Assembly: GCF_002709775.1 (NCBI RefSeq)
Contig: NZ_PAQR01000053.1
Coordinates: forward strand, 1 to 64,000
DNA: 64,000 bases
Reading direction: 5' to 3'
Origin: Thalassospira sp.
GTDB taxonomy: Bacteria; Pseudomonadota; Alphaproteobacteria; Rhodospirillales; Thalassospiraceae
Numbering within the stretch: the first letter of the stretch is position 1; each line of letters begins with the position of its first letter. A model generated the notes under the pieces. The model worked only from the letters and a program-made list of their open reading frames with translations, had not been told where the DNA came from and did no database searches. Made by a program: the position numbers and the translations under genes. Below, piece by piece: positions 39,319 to 48,281 of the stretch.

Positions 39319-40481
39319 TTGTTCAGAACCGAAGCAGCCCCGGCCTCCCACGATACCCAGACCGTGTCTTCCCACGTATAGCGTGGCTCGATCTGGCGGG
39401 TGGAGTTCGGCTCGGTCACCTTGATGCGTTTGCCGCTCTCAAGGCGCACGTGATAGGTCGAAATACCGCCAAGATAGCCGATCTCTTCAACCTTGCCCGA
39501 CACGCAATTGTATTTGGCATCTGCGGGCGCTTCCTTGGTGATGCGCAGGCGTTCGGGGCGAAGGGCTGCCCAGAATGTCATGCCCTGATGGCCCTGAACC
39601 GCATGGTCGATATAGATATCGCAACCGGCTTCTTCGGATTTGATGACAGCATATTTTTCGTCATCATCAACGAGAACGCCTTCGATCAGGTTGACCTGAC
39701 CAAGGAAGTTCGCGGTGTAGCGGCTGTTGGGATATTCATAAAGTTCGAACGGGGTGCCGATCTGGTTGATCACCCCCTCATTCATCACGGCAATGCGCGA
39801 TGCCATGGTCATGGCTTCTTCCTGGTCATGGGTCACCATGACAAAGGTGGTGCCGACCTTTTCCTGAATATTGACCAGCTCGAACTGGGTCTGTTCGCGC
39901 AGTTTCTTGTCAAGCGCACCCAGCGGTTCATCAAGCAACAGTACCTTTGGCCTTTTGATAAGCGAGCGCGCAAGCGCCACACGCTGGCGCTGACCACCCG
40001 AAAGCTGATGGGGTTTGCGCTTGGCAAATTTGGTCATCTGCACAAGGCCAAGCATCTCGGCGACCAGTTCCTTGATCTCGCTGCGAGAAACGCCGTCCTG
40101 GACAAGGCCGAAGGCAACATTCTGCTCGACGCTCATATGCGGGAACAGGGCATAGGACTGGAACATCATGTTGGTCGGGCGCTCATAGGCCGGAACACCG
40201 GCCATATCGACGCCATCGATATAAATCTTGCCCGATGTCGGTTCCTCGAACCCGGCCAGCATGCGCAAAAGCGTGGTTTTGCCGCAGCCCGATCCGCCCA
40301 GAAGGGCAAACAATTCGTGGCGATAGATATCAAGGGAAACATCATCGACGGCATAGAAGTCGCCGAATTTCTTGGTCACATTCTCAAAGCGGATATAGGG
40401 AACCGCGTCCGGATTGTTCCAAGGTTGCGTCTTGTGCACATCCTCGTGCACGCGCTCCAAAACCGCCTCTGACACCAGCAT
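39315..40481 (-). CDS. potG: Polyamine ABC transporter ATPase (PotG/PotA type)
   Basis: A 388-residue ATPase. The Walker A is GGSGCGKTT, the Q-loop MFQSYALFPHM, the signature LSGGQRQRVALA, the Walker B VLLLDEPLGALD and the H-loop TH. A C-terminal TOBE domain (about 300-388) is typical of putrescine/spermidine importers. The start is uncertain: ATG 40481 has GGGGAG almost touching it; GTG 40475 gives better spacing, and TTG 40502 extends it by seven residues. It is separated from the binding-protein gene by a terminator and about 400 bases. Confidence 0.92.
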   Translation of the reverse strand: MLVSEAVLERVHEDVHKTQPWNNPDAVPYIRFENVTKKFGDFYAVDDVSLDIYRHELFALLGGSGCGKTTLLRMLAGFEEPTSGKIYIDGVDMAGVPAYERPTNMMFQSYALFPHMSVEQNVAFGLVQDGVSRSEIKELVAEMLGLVQMTKFAKRKPHQLSGGQRQRVALARSLIKRPKVLLLDEPLGALDKKLREQTQFELVNIQEKVGTTFVMVTHDQEEAMTMASRIAVMNEGVINQIGTPFELYEYPNSRYTANFLGQVNLIEGVLVDDDEKYAVIKSEEAGCDIYIDHAVQGHQGMTFWAALRPERLRITKEAPADAKYNCVSGKVEEIGYLGGISTYHVRLESGKRIKVTEPNSTRQIEPRYTWEDTVWVSWEAGAASVLNK

Positions 40482-40819
40482 TCTCCCCTTGTTCAATGTC
40501 AAGATGAACCGATTAAATCAGACGTCAGCCCCTGATGACCTGATGTGCACTCTTTTAGTGGTGCAGCATTGCTGAAAGGTCGGTTCTTCCTGATAACAGG
40601 ATGAACCATTTCTGCAATCTGTAAAGAGGGGTGTGCGATATTTTGAACATCCATCGCCATTTGATGCCTAAATCGGCAGTAAATCGGCATGGAGTGTTCA
40701 GAAAATGTGCAATCGGGTGCGGAGTCGTAGTTGCTGAAGTGGTGTCACCCACAACCAAACAACTTGCCAGTGCGCGAGTCACAGGCGGGCACAGGGCGGG
40801 CGATGACGCGGCGCAAAAG
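40482..40819. promoter_or_regulatory. Region between polyamine ATPase and binding-protein genes
   Basis: About 340 bases without a supported gene. It lies between the binding-protein terminator and the ATPase start, so it probably holds a separate promoter for potGHI. I see no clear operator. Confidence 0.4.
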
Positions 40820-40848
40820 CAAAAGGGCGCGAACAATGTCGCGCCCTT
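40820..40848 (-). terminator. Intrinsic terminator after the polyamine-binding protein gene
   Basis: Stem AAGGGCGCG (40823-40831) / CGCGCCCTT (40840-40848); on the minus strand it is followed by TTTTGCTTTTG. It would make the binding protein more abundant than the membrane components. Confidence 0.8.
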
Positions 40849-40883
40849 GGCAAAGATCAGGGATCACAATCCATTAGGATTGC

Positions 40884-41990
40884 TTACTGACCGGTTTTAA
40901 GCTTCGTCCACATGCGGGTACGGGTGCGCAGAAGGCGACCGCCCGGCTCAACTTTGGACTTGAGGCGTTCTTTGACTTCCTGCGGCGGATAGATGCCCGG
41001 ATCTTCCAGAAGGGACGGGTCTACCAGTTCCATCGCAGCAAGGTTCGGCGTTGCATAGGCAACATAGTTCGCGATTTCTGCTTCGACGTCAGCACGCAGG
41101 ACATAGTCGATGAATTTGTGCGCCAGATCCGGGTTCGGTGCATCTTCCGGGATCATCATTGCATCAAACCAGATGAGCGTGCCTTCCTTCGGAATGACAT
41201 ACTTGATCTCGTTGCCGTTGCCAGCTTCTTCCGCGCGAAGGGCGGCCATGCCGACATCGCCCGACCAGCCAACAGAAATACAGGTGTTCCCGTTTGCAAG
41301 GTCGTTGATGTATTGCGAGCTATGGAAATAGGTCACATGAGGACGGATCTTCTCAAGCTGCGCAAAGGCGCTTTCGATTGATTCCGTGGTCGGCTCCCCA
41401 TCCGGCACATTGCCAAGATAGAAGTTCACAAGCGGAACGATCTCGCCCGGATCATCCAGAAGCGACAGACCGCATGAGGACAGCTTTTCGGCATATTGCG
41501 GATCAAAGATCATCGCCCAGCTGTCAACCGGTGCGTCGTCACCCAGGACTTCCTTGATCTTGGCAACATTATAGCCAAAACCGTTGGTGCCCCAGAAATA
41601 CGGCACGGCATAGGTGTTTTCCGGATCGTACTTGGCCTGCTGCTCAAGGATGATCGGATCCAGGTTGCCATAGTTCGTAAGCTTCGATTTATCGATCGGC
41701 TGGAACAGTTTCGCCTTGATCAGGCGTTCGGCGTCGGCAAGGGTCGGAACCACAATGTCATAGCCAGAATTGCCTGCAAGCAGCTTGGCTTCGACAAGCT
41801 GGTTGCTGTCATAAACGTCATAGTTAACCTTGACGCCATATTCCTTTTCGAAATTCGCAACGGTTTCCTCGCCGATATAATCCGACCAGTTATAAACGTT
41901 GAGAACTTCCTGTGCCGATGCGCCGGTTGCGAAGCCCGATACGGCTGCCGCAAGCACAACAAGGCTTGATGTTTTAAGAAGAGATTTCAT
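40884..41990 (-). CDS. potF: Polyamine-binding periplasmic protein (PotF/PotD type)
   Basis: A 368-residue solute-binding protein. The signal peptide (about 1-27, SSLVVLAAAVSGFATGASAQ) is cleaved before EVLNVYNWSDYIGEETV, the classic PotD/PotF N-terminus. The following FEKEYGVKVNYDVYDSNQ and GTNGFGYNVAKI are family blocks. GGGAGG about nine bases upstream fixes the ATG at 41990. It supplies putrescine- or spermidine-like ligands to the PotGHI complex; exact specificity is not readable. Confidence 0.93.
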   Translation of the reverse strand: MKSLLKTSSLVVLAAAVSGFATGASAQEVLNVYNWSDYIGEETVANFEKEYGVKVNYDVYDSNQLVEAKLLAGNSGYDIVVPTLADAERLIKAKLFQPIDKSKLTNYGNLDPIILEQQAKYDPENTYAVPYFWGTNGFGYNVAKIKEVLGDDAPVDSWAMIFDPQYAEKLSSCGLSLLDDPGEIVPLVNFYLGNVPDGEPTTESIESAFAQLEKIRPHVTYFHSSQYINDLANGNTCISVGWSGDVGMAALRAEEAGNGNEIKYVIPKEGTLIWFDAMMIPEDAPNPDLAHKFIDYVLRADVEAEIANYVAYATPNLAAMELVDPSLLEDPGIYPPQEVKERLKSKVEPGGRLLRTRTRMWTKLKTGQ

Positions 41991-42168
41991 TTCGCTGAGC
42001 CTCCCATGTGGCAGCGTTTGAAAGTTTACGGTCCTGTTGTTTGATCTCCCAGAACCCGGAGATAATCCCAATATCCTTCGAATGCTTCAGGATATTGTCA
42101 AATACAAGATGGAAAAATGTGCATTTTTCGCATCAAGTCAAAATTTGTGTATTTAACATGCAACATTC

Positions 42169-42196
42169 TTGCGCCGGGCAGCAATACCCGGCGCAA
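42169..42196 (-). terminator. Hairpin downstream of the glutamine-synthetase-like gene
   Basis: Perfect 10-base stem TTGCGCCGGG (42169-42178) / CCCGGCGCAA (42187-42196) just past the stop at 42214. It lacks a clear T tract on either strand, so it may be a weak terminator or an mRNA 3' stabiliser. Confidence 0.5.
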
Positions 42197-42213
42197 AATT
42201 CGACAGGCGTCTT

Positions 42214-43563
42214 TTATACGTTCAGCAGCAGGTGCTCACGCTCCCACGCGCTGATCACGGTCTGATAGGCATCCCATTCCGCTTCCTTCACCGCGATGAC
42301 GGCGGCGGCAAATTCCTCGCCCAGAAGCTCTTTAAGTGGCTTGCAACGTTGGAATTTCGCAAGTGCTTCATGGATGTGACGCGGCAGGGAATGCGCGCGA
42401 TCATAGCCGGACCCTTCGATCGGGGAGGTGGCATCGACTTCCTCGAGAATCCCCAAAAGACCACAGGCAAGCGATGCGGCAACCGCCAGATACGGGTTGG
42501 CATCCGCCCCCGGCAAGCGGTTTTCAATACGGCGTGCTGCGGGCGGGCCGTTCGGCTGGCGCAAGCCGACCGTGCGGTTATCAAGCGACCAGTGCATGTT
42601 GATCGGCGCATCCGACCAGGGCTGCAAACGGCGATAGCTGTTCATGTTCGGTGCCAGAAGCGGCATGGCAGCTGGCAGGTAACGCTGCAGACCACCAATA
42701 TAGTTCAGGAACAGCTTGGAGTTTTCCCCGTCATCATCGGCAAACAGGTTCTTGCCGGTTTTGATATCAAGAAGACTCTGGTGAATATGCATCGAGCTGC
42801 CCGGAAGGTTGCCCATCGGCTTGGCCATGAACGTGCCATAGACACCGTGCTTGAGTGCCGTTTCACGCAGCGTACGTTTGAACAGGAAGGCCTGGTCGGC
42901 CAGTTCAAGCGGATCACCATGGTTGAAGTTCATTTCAAGCTGGGCCGGACCCGACTCGTGGCTCATAGTATCGGCATCGATATCCATGGCCTCGCAATAG
43001 TCATAAAGGTCTTCAATCAGCGGATCGAACTCGTTGATCGCATCAATGCCAAAGGCGTTCGATGCGCGTTCCGGGCGACCCGACCGACCAATCGGCGGCT
43101 CAAGCGGGTTGTCAGGGTCGGTGTTCTTTGCCACCAGATAAAATTCAAGTTCCGGCGCAATCACGGGCTTCATGCCGCGTTCCTCAAAAGCCTTGAGAAC
43201 GCGTTTCAGCACGCCGCGCGGGGACGTTGAAACTTCTTCGCCGGAAAAATGGAAACAGTCGCAGATGATCTGGGCCGTTGGCTCCTCGTACCACGGCACG
43301 ACGCGCACGGTGTCCGGGTCGGGCACCATGGCCACGTCCTTTTCGGCCGGGTCAAGGAACGCATCGGTCTCCTCCGGGTAGCCGCCGGTCACCGTCAGGC
43401 AGAAAATTGCTTCGGGGATGGCAAGGCTTTTGGCCTCCAGCCCCTTCAGGAATTTCTGTGTCGGAAGAACCTTGCCGCGGGCAACGCCGGACATGTCCGG
43501 AACAATGCATTCGACTTCTTCGATTTTTCGCTCGGATAGCCACGTCTTGAGATCGGTGCTCAT
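42214..43563 (-). CDS. Glutamine-synthetase family enzyme, PuuA-like
   Basis: A 449-residue glutamine synthetase homologue of the gamma-glutamylpolyamine synthetase type, which joins glutamate to putrescine (or another amine) using ATP. The blocks PDMSGVARGK, QLEMNFNHGDPLELADQAFL and MAKPMGNLPGSSMHIHQSL are typical of that branch, and the adenylylation loop of GlnA is absent. The neighbouring polyamine importer supports the amine substrate. The start is uncertain: ATG 43563 gives the usual MSTDLKTWL beginning; ATG 43626 would add 21 residues. Neither has a good ribosome site. Confidence 0.85.
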   Translation of the reverse strand: MSTDLKTWLSERKIEEVECIVPDMSGVARGKVLPTQKFLKGLEAKSLAIPEAIFCLTVTGGYPEETDAFLDPAEKDVAMVPDPDTVRVVPWYEEPTAQIICDCFHFSGEEVSTSPRGVLKRVLKAFEERGMKPVIAPELEFYLVAKNTDPDNPLEPPIGRSGRPERASNAFGIDAINEFDPLIEDLYDYCEAMDIDADTMSHESGPAQLEMNFNHGDPLELADQAFLFKRTLRETALKHGVYGTFMAKPMGNLPGSSMHIHQSLLDIKTGKNLFADDDGENSKLFLNYIGGLQRYLPAAMPLLAPNMNSYRRLQPWSDAPINMHWSLDNRTVGLRQPNGPPAARRIENRLPGADANPYLAVAASLACGLLGILEEVDATSPIEGSGYDRAHSLPRHIHEALAKFQRCKPLKELLGEEFAAAVIAVKEAEWDAYQTVISAWEREHLLLNV

Positions 43564-43834
43564 GTGTAGTCGGGCGCTTTCACGCCAGTCCTTCAAAATT
43601 GCATTTTCTTGCGTTTTTCGGGCCATTCCCGAACAAATTCACAAGAAAGGATGTTGGTCTTCGAAGACTATTGTATTTAATTTCGTTATTGTCGTGTTTT
43701 TTAGAATTATAGACGAAATATCGGTTAGATCGTCGAAGATATCGTTTCATATCTCTGGAACGATCCTACCAGATTGCGCTATAGTCCCGCCACAATATTA
43801 AGAGCAGCGTTTGGATGCTGGTCAAGGAGGTATT

Positions 43835-44839
43835 ATGAAAATCGCACATCCGTATCTTATGTTTCTTGGTGACGCGCCGGACGAACTGGCTGCAAAAACC
43901 GCAATCGGCATCAAGCAGTGGCGCCCGGAATGGTGCGTCGGTCAGCTGAGCCTGCCGGGCTGTCAGGCTGATCTTGGTCTGCCGGAAATGTCGATCGCCG
44001 AAGCCAAGGCTGCAGGCGTTAAAACCCTGGTGCTTGGCGTTGCCAACCGTGGCGGCATCATCGGCCCGGCATGGATGGAAACCCTGCTGGCTGCAATCGA
44101 TGCCGGCATGGACATTGCCAACGGCCTGCACACCCGTCTTTCCACTATTCCGGAGCTGGTCGAAGCCGCTGCTGCCAAAGGCGTCAAACTGTTTGACGTT
44201 CGCCACTTCGACGGCAAAGTGCCGGTCGGTAACGGTGAAAAACGTTCCGGCAAGCGCGTTCTCGCAGTTGGTACCGACTGCTCGGTTGGTAAAATGTACA
44301 CCGCCCTTGCGATTGACGCCGAATTCAAAAAGCGCGGCATCAAGTCCGATTTCCGTGCCACCGGCCAGACCGGTATCTTCATCGCTGGCGAAGGCATCTC
44401 GGTTGACGCCGTGATTTCCGACTTTATCTCGGGTGCTGTTGAAACCATCGCACCGGCCAATGACGCTGATCACTGGGACGTCATGGAAGGGCAGGGCAGC
44501 CTGTTCCACGCATCCTTCGCCGGTGTTTCCATGGGCCTGATCCACGGTTCCCAGCCGGACGCACTTGTTGTCTGCCACGAGCCGACCCGCGCACATATGC
44601 GTGGTCTGCCGGGCTACAAGCTTCCGGATCTGAAAACCTGCCTCGAGGTCAACCTGCAGCACGCAAAACTGACCAACCCGGATTGCAAGGTTGTCGGTTT
44701 CGCGATCAACACCAAGGCGCTTGACGACGCAGCAGCCAAGAAGCTTCTCGCTGACATCGAAGCCGAATTCGGTCTTCCGGCTGTTGATCCGGTCCGTACC
44801 GGTGTTGCACCGCTGGTCGACAAACTTCAGGAGATCTAA
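43835..44839 (+). CDS. dgcN: DgcN family (DUF1611) D-glutamate N-acetyltransferase
   Basis: A 334-residue DUF1611 protein. Characterised DgcN from marine bacteria acetylates D-glutamate to N-acetyl-D-glutamate. A P-loop-like motif GTDCSVGK is at 146-153, and a conserved WDVMEGQGSLFHASFAGVSM block follows. AAGGAGG just upstream fixes ATG 43835, so an open frame from 43811 is not used. The partner dgcA begins immediately downstream, forming the known two-gene unit. It is divergent from the PuuA-like gene. Confidence 0.88.
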   Translation: MKIAHPYLMFLGDAPDELAAKTAIGIKQWRPEWCVGQLSLPGCQADLGLPEMSIAEAKAAGVKTLVLGVANRGGIIGPAWMETLLAAIDAGMDIANGLHTRLSTIPELVEAAAAKGVKLFDVRHFDGKVPVGNGEKRSGKRVLAVGTDCSVGKMYTALAIDAEFKKRGIKSDFRATGQTGIFIAGEGISVDAVISDFISGAVETIAPANDADHWDVMEGQGSLFHASFAGVSMGLIHGSQPDALVVCHEPTRAHMRGLPGYKLPDLKTCLEVNLQHAKLTNPDCKVVGFAINTKALDDAAAKKLLADIEAEFGLPAVDPVRTGVAPLVDKLQEI

Positions 44840-44840
44840 G

Positions 44841-45821
44841 TTGCCAAAACTCAGTGTGATTTCCGAAGTCTTCCCTCTCGCACAGGTCTTCAAGATCTCG
44901 CGCGGGGCACGGACCGAGGCACATGTGGTCAAGGTGACGCTTAGCGACGGCACACATACCGGGTACGGGGAATGCGTTCCCTATGCCCGGTATAATGAAA
45001 CGGTCGAAGGTGTCATTGCCGACATCGAAGCACAGGCAGACGCCCTTGACCGTGGCATGACCCGCAAGGAACTTCAGGACGCCATGAAGGCCGGCGCTGC
45101 ACGTAATGCAGTCGACTGTGCCTATTGGGATCTTGAAGCCAAGCGTATGGGCCGTCGTGTTTGGGAATTGATCGGGCACAAGGCACCGGAAGGATTGATC
45201 ACGGCGGAGACGCTGTCGATCGATACCCCGGACAATATGCGCGAAGCTGCCCGCAAGATCGCCCATGCGCCGCTGCTAAAGGTCAAGCTCAATGGCGAAA
45301 ACGTCCTTGAGTCGGTCCGCGCTGTGCGTGAAGGCTCGCCCAAGGCGCGCATCATTGTTGATGCCAACGAAGCCTGGTCGCTTGATCTGCTCGAAGATAT
45401 CGGTGCCGAACTTGACGGCCTTGGTGTCGAGATGATCGAACAGCCCCTGCCTGCCGGGCAGGATGGCGGTCTGATCGATATCGATTGCCCGGTGCTTCTG
45501 TGTGCGGATGAGTCTGTTCATACGATGGCCGACATTCCGCGTCTGGCCAATCTCTATGACATGATCAACATCAAGCTCGACAAGACCGGTGGTCTCACCG
45601 GCGCGCTCGAACTGGCAGAGGCCGCATCAAAGGCCGGCATGCAACTGATGACCGGCTGCATGGTCGGTACATCGCTTGCCATGGCGCCCGCCATGATCAC
45701 CGGTGCGATGTCGCGCATTGTCGATCTCGATGGCCCGATCTGGATGGCCAAGGATCGCGACCATGCCCTGACATTCAAAAACGGTGTCATGGGTCTGCCT
45801 GATCGCGAACTTTGGGGCTGA
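44841..45821 (+). CDS. dgcA: DgcA family enolase-superfamily racemase/epimerase
   Basis: A 326-residue enolase-superfamily enzyme. DgcA converts N-acetyl-D-glutamate to N-acetyl-L-glutamate; close relatives are dipeptide epimerases. Visible catalytic elements are the KxK base LLKVKLN, the metal ligands in IIVDANEAW, EMIEQPLP and LLCADES, and the second lysine in NIKLDKTGG. It starts with TTG at 44841, with AGGAG seven bases upstream and one base after the dgcN stop, so the pair is co-translated. Dipeptide epimerase activity is an alternative if the dgcN link were wrong. Confidence 0.88.
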   Translation: MPKLSVISEVFPLAQVFKISRGARTEAHVVKVTLSDGTHTGYGECVPYARYNETVEGVIADIEAQADALDRGMTRKELQDAMKAGAARNAVDCAYWDLEAKRMGRRVWELIGHKAPEGLITAETLSIDTPDNMREAARKIAHAPLLKVKLNGENVLESVRAVREGSPKARIIVDANEAWSLDLLEDIGAELDGLGVEMIEQPLPAGQDGGLIDIDCPVLLCADESVHTMADIPRLANLYDMINIKLDKTGGLTGALELAEAASKAGMQLMTGCMVGTSLAMAPAMITGAMSRIVDLDGPIWMAKDRDHALTFKNGVMGLPDRELWG

Positions 45822-45886
45822 TCAGCGTCGCTTTGATCACGACGCTATACCACGGCATAATCACCCTGCGATTGGGGTGAATTTGG

Positions 45887-45918
45887 ACGGCGCACCGTAA
45901 ACCCGGTGCGCCGTTTCA
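45887..45918 (+). terminator. Terminator after dgcA
   Basis: Perfect 10-base stem ACGGCGCACC (45887-45896) / GGTGCGCCGT (45905-45914) followed by TTTCAGTTT. Confidence 0.8.
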
Positions 45919-46199
45919 GTTTCTGCGATAAAAAATCCCGCACGCCATTTTTCGACCCACGGTAGAAAGTCCCGAGGAAATTTTTTTTACCGCCAGATGT
46001 GGTGGGTTTCGGGTTAACTTTTTGTTTGCAAATCAATATCTTGCGGTCGAAATTTGCCGTTTAAAAACTGTATTCTGATCCTTATGCCGCATTACGCCAC
46101 CCTAATGTATAGTTGTGTCTTCGACCAAATAAGGGAACGATGAACCTGCTGAAAAACGGGCTGAAATTGGCCTGATATCATCTGGTTGGAGCGGTTCGC
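45919..46199. promoter_or_regulatory. AT-rich upstream region of the diguanylate cyclase gene
   Basis: About 280 bases, AT-rich around 45960-46090 (includes an 8-base T run), without a supported gene. It presumably holds the promoter of the downstream gene; I see no clear box. Confidence 0.4.
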
Positions 46200-47399
46200 G
46201 TGGATACAGGCCCTCAGGAAAATAGCAGCCCGCCTAAAAAGACCTGGCGATGTTGCTATCGGGATTTTCTCTACACGCCACGGCATGCAGAGCTTTTGCA
46301 TCTGCGTCGCAAGGAATCGATTCAGCTCTCCGCCCGTTTTGCCGCTCTTTTCGTTATTGTTCTGATGATTGCCGTCCCGTTCTGGGATGGGGCCTTTGCC
46401 TCGGAAATGTGGTCCTCGCAGACCTTCATCCTGCGCCTTCTGGTCGCGGGTGTCGCGCTTGCGGTTCTCACCAATCGCGCTGTCAGCGCACGCTTAAGGC
46501 GGCGCTTCCCGTATCTTCCGATGTTGATGCTGATTGTCGCAGCAAGTTTGCTGTGTGTCTTTGCCGGTAATGATCCGCTGGCAACCGACCATATGCACAG
46601 CTCGCACAGCTTCCTTCTGATCGGGCTGGTGATGATGATTGCCATCATGCCGGTCACCCTGGTCGAGGCAGGGCTGCTTTCCGTGCCCTTTATGGTGTTG
46701 CTTGCCATCGGTGCGCAATCCGGGCTTGAAACCGGCTTTGTGCCGTTTGAAATGCTGCTTGCCTTCCTGTTGCCGCTCGCACTGGTGTCCGCCCTTGTGC
46801 AGCTTTATCGCACCATCACGGCGGCGCACGAAATCGCCATTGATCCGCTGACCAATTGTTATACCCGTGCCTTTGGTATGGAGATGATCCGCGTCAGCTT
46901 CGAGGGCGCTCTTCGCAAGAAGGTTCCATACACCATCGCCTTCATTGATCTTGATGACTTCAAGCAGATCAATGACCGCTATGGCCATGATTATGGCGAC
47001 CGCATTCTCGGCGAAGTCGGCAACAACCTGATCCATCGCTTCCGCCGCTCCGATATGGTCGTGCGCTGGGGCGGGGAGGAGTTCCTCGTTCTGCTGCCCG
47101 AGCTCGACCGCGCCCGCGCGGCTGAGGTGCTTGAACGCGTTATGGCACCGGGGCTGGCAAAGCTTCAAAACGGGAAGGTGCAGTGCGCCAGTGTCGGCCT
47201 GTCCGAACGCATCGAAGATGCCATTGCCCTGCCGCAGAACCTGATCGATCTCGCCGATCAGCGCATGTATGACGCCAAAAAACGCCGGGATCGCGATGAT
47301 CTCGTCGCTCAGGGCTATTCCGGCCGCCGCAACACCGTCAGCGCCATGGCCACCCCGTCAGCCTCAAACGCCCCGTCTGTCGACCGCAGCGTCAACTAA
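46200..47399 (+). CDS. Membrane diguanylate cyclase (GGDEF)
   Basis: A 399-residue protein. Hydrophobic segments (about six) fill residues 45-215, with no recognised extracytoplasmic sensor. A GGDEF domain (about 215-375) has the active-site motif GGEEF at 291-295 and an intact inhibitory I-site RRSD five residues upstream. It should make cyclic di-GMP with product feedback. The C-terminal 25 residues are Ser/Pro-rich. The start is GTG at 46200, with no strong ribosome site. The preceding 280 bases are AT-rich. Confidence 0.9.
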   Translation: MDTGPQENSSPPKKTWRCCYRDFLYTPRHAELLHLRRKESIQLSARFAALFVIVLMIAVPFWDGAFASEMWSSQTFILRLLVAGVALAVLTNRAVSARLRRRFPYLPMLMLIVAASLLCVFAGNDPLATDHMHSSHSFLLIGLVMMIAIMPVTLVEAGLLSVPFMVLLAIGAQSGLETGFVPFEMLLAFLLPLALVSALVQLYRTITAAHEIAIDPLTNCYTRAFGMEMIRVSFEGALRKKVPYTIAFIDLDDFKQINDRYGHDYGDRILGEVGNNLIHRFRRSDMVVRWGGEEFLVLLPELDRARAAEVLERVMAPGLAKLQNGKVQCASVGLSERIEDAIALPQNLIDLADQRMYDAKKRRDRDDLVAQGYSGRRNTVSAMATPSASNAPSVDRSVN

Positions 47400-47961
47400 A
47401 CGCCTGTTGCCGGTTAGTCACGCCCAAAGCGGCCCCAACCCACGCCACCATCCCCTCTGAAACCTCCCTGACATTGCTCTTGTTCATGCGGGGGCCCGCT
47501 TGCATGAGCAGTTCCGACCATCGACGTGTCGGGCTTGCTAAGCCCCGCACACCATATCGCGCCTGTCGCAGAGACGCAGTTTCGGCTTATTGTCTGCGTA
47601 GTGCCTCCCGACACTTCTTTAGCTGTGCCGCTACCTGCCGAGGGAGCGCTGCGGGTGTAGGGTAGGGGCGTCGCTGTCCTCCGATGCGCGGGGCGGGCAA
47701 GCTTTTGCTCCTGCCTGTCGCATGAAAGGTGGAATCGATACGGAAAATGGGCGTGGAATCCGCTTCAGGCCGACTCAAGGCAGTTCGGATTCGCGTCGAT
47801 TCTCTGCTCTATTTCGAAAATTCTGTTTTCTTCGATGATCAAAAAATAGCCGCGAGATGTGAAATTTTCGGGCGTTTGAGGGGCAATGCCTTAAAATAAT
47901 GCACAAAAAAGAAGCAGTAATATTTTTGACAAAAAAATAGTCAAAAAGCTATTGCGTCCTC
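47400..47961. other. Long intergenic region without a recognised gene
   Basis: Small open frames exist on both strands in 47400-47780, but their composition is unusual (Cys-, Ser- and Arg-rich), they lack ribosome sites and I recognise none. 47780-47950 is AT-rich. A perfect TTGACA (47926-47931), with TATTGC 18 bases downstream, is a candidate promoter for the RNA that follows. Confidence 0.5.
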
Positions 47962-48092
47962 CCCATCGAATCAGTAATCTCCATTTGTGCGCTGCGGTAG
48001 GACGCAGTGCATTCCGGCGAGCGACTTGTCGCTCGTTTCTTGGACGTTTCCTCCCTAGACTTGGGCCGCTGTCACAGGCGGCCTTCTTTTTT
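47962..48092 (+). ncRNA. Candidate small RNA with anti-Shine-Dalgarno loops and its own terminator
   Basis: Hairpin 1 is GCGCTGCG (47989-47996) / CGCAGTGC (48003-48010). Hairpin 2 is CGAGCGAC (48018-48025) / GTCGCTCG (48028-48035). An unpaired stretch containing TTTCCTCCC (48047-48055) follows, then terminator stem GGCCGC (48064-48069) / GCGGCC (48078-48083) and TTCTTTTTT. A second CCTCCCC sits at the proposed 5' end. A perfect TTGACA lies about 30 bases upstream. No open frame precedes the terminator. The architecture resembles alphaproteobacterial trans-acting RNAs with CCUCC motifs. Confidence 0.6.
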
Positions 48093-48281
48093 GCCTAAAT
48101 TCAGCCAATTAGACAAGTTTCAAGCATCTGCTCAGCCGATGAGTAACTGATGTTATTTGGAATTGGTGAAATGGTGCGGTGCAAATCAACTCATGGTCAT
48201 CTGACGCCAGCGCATGGAAAAAGGGCGCTGTCCGACATGCCGTGACAACGCCCCTTGAAATGTTTGTAAGCCGTTTAGCGC

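Noticed and set aside
42169..43230. 353-residue plus-strand frame across the glutamine-synthetase-like gene
   Set aside because: Antisense of a conserved enzyme; no domain.
47414..47665. 60-66-residue frames on both strands in the long intergenic region
   Set aside because: No ribosome site, odd composition, overlapping each other on opposite strands; not supportable as genes.
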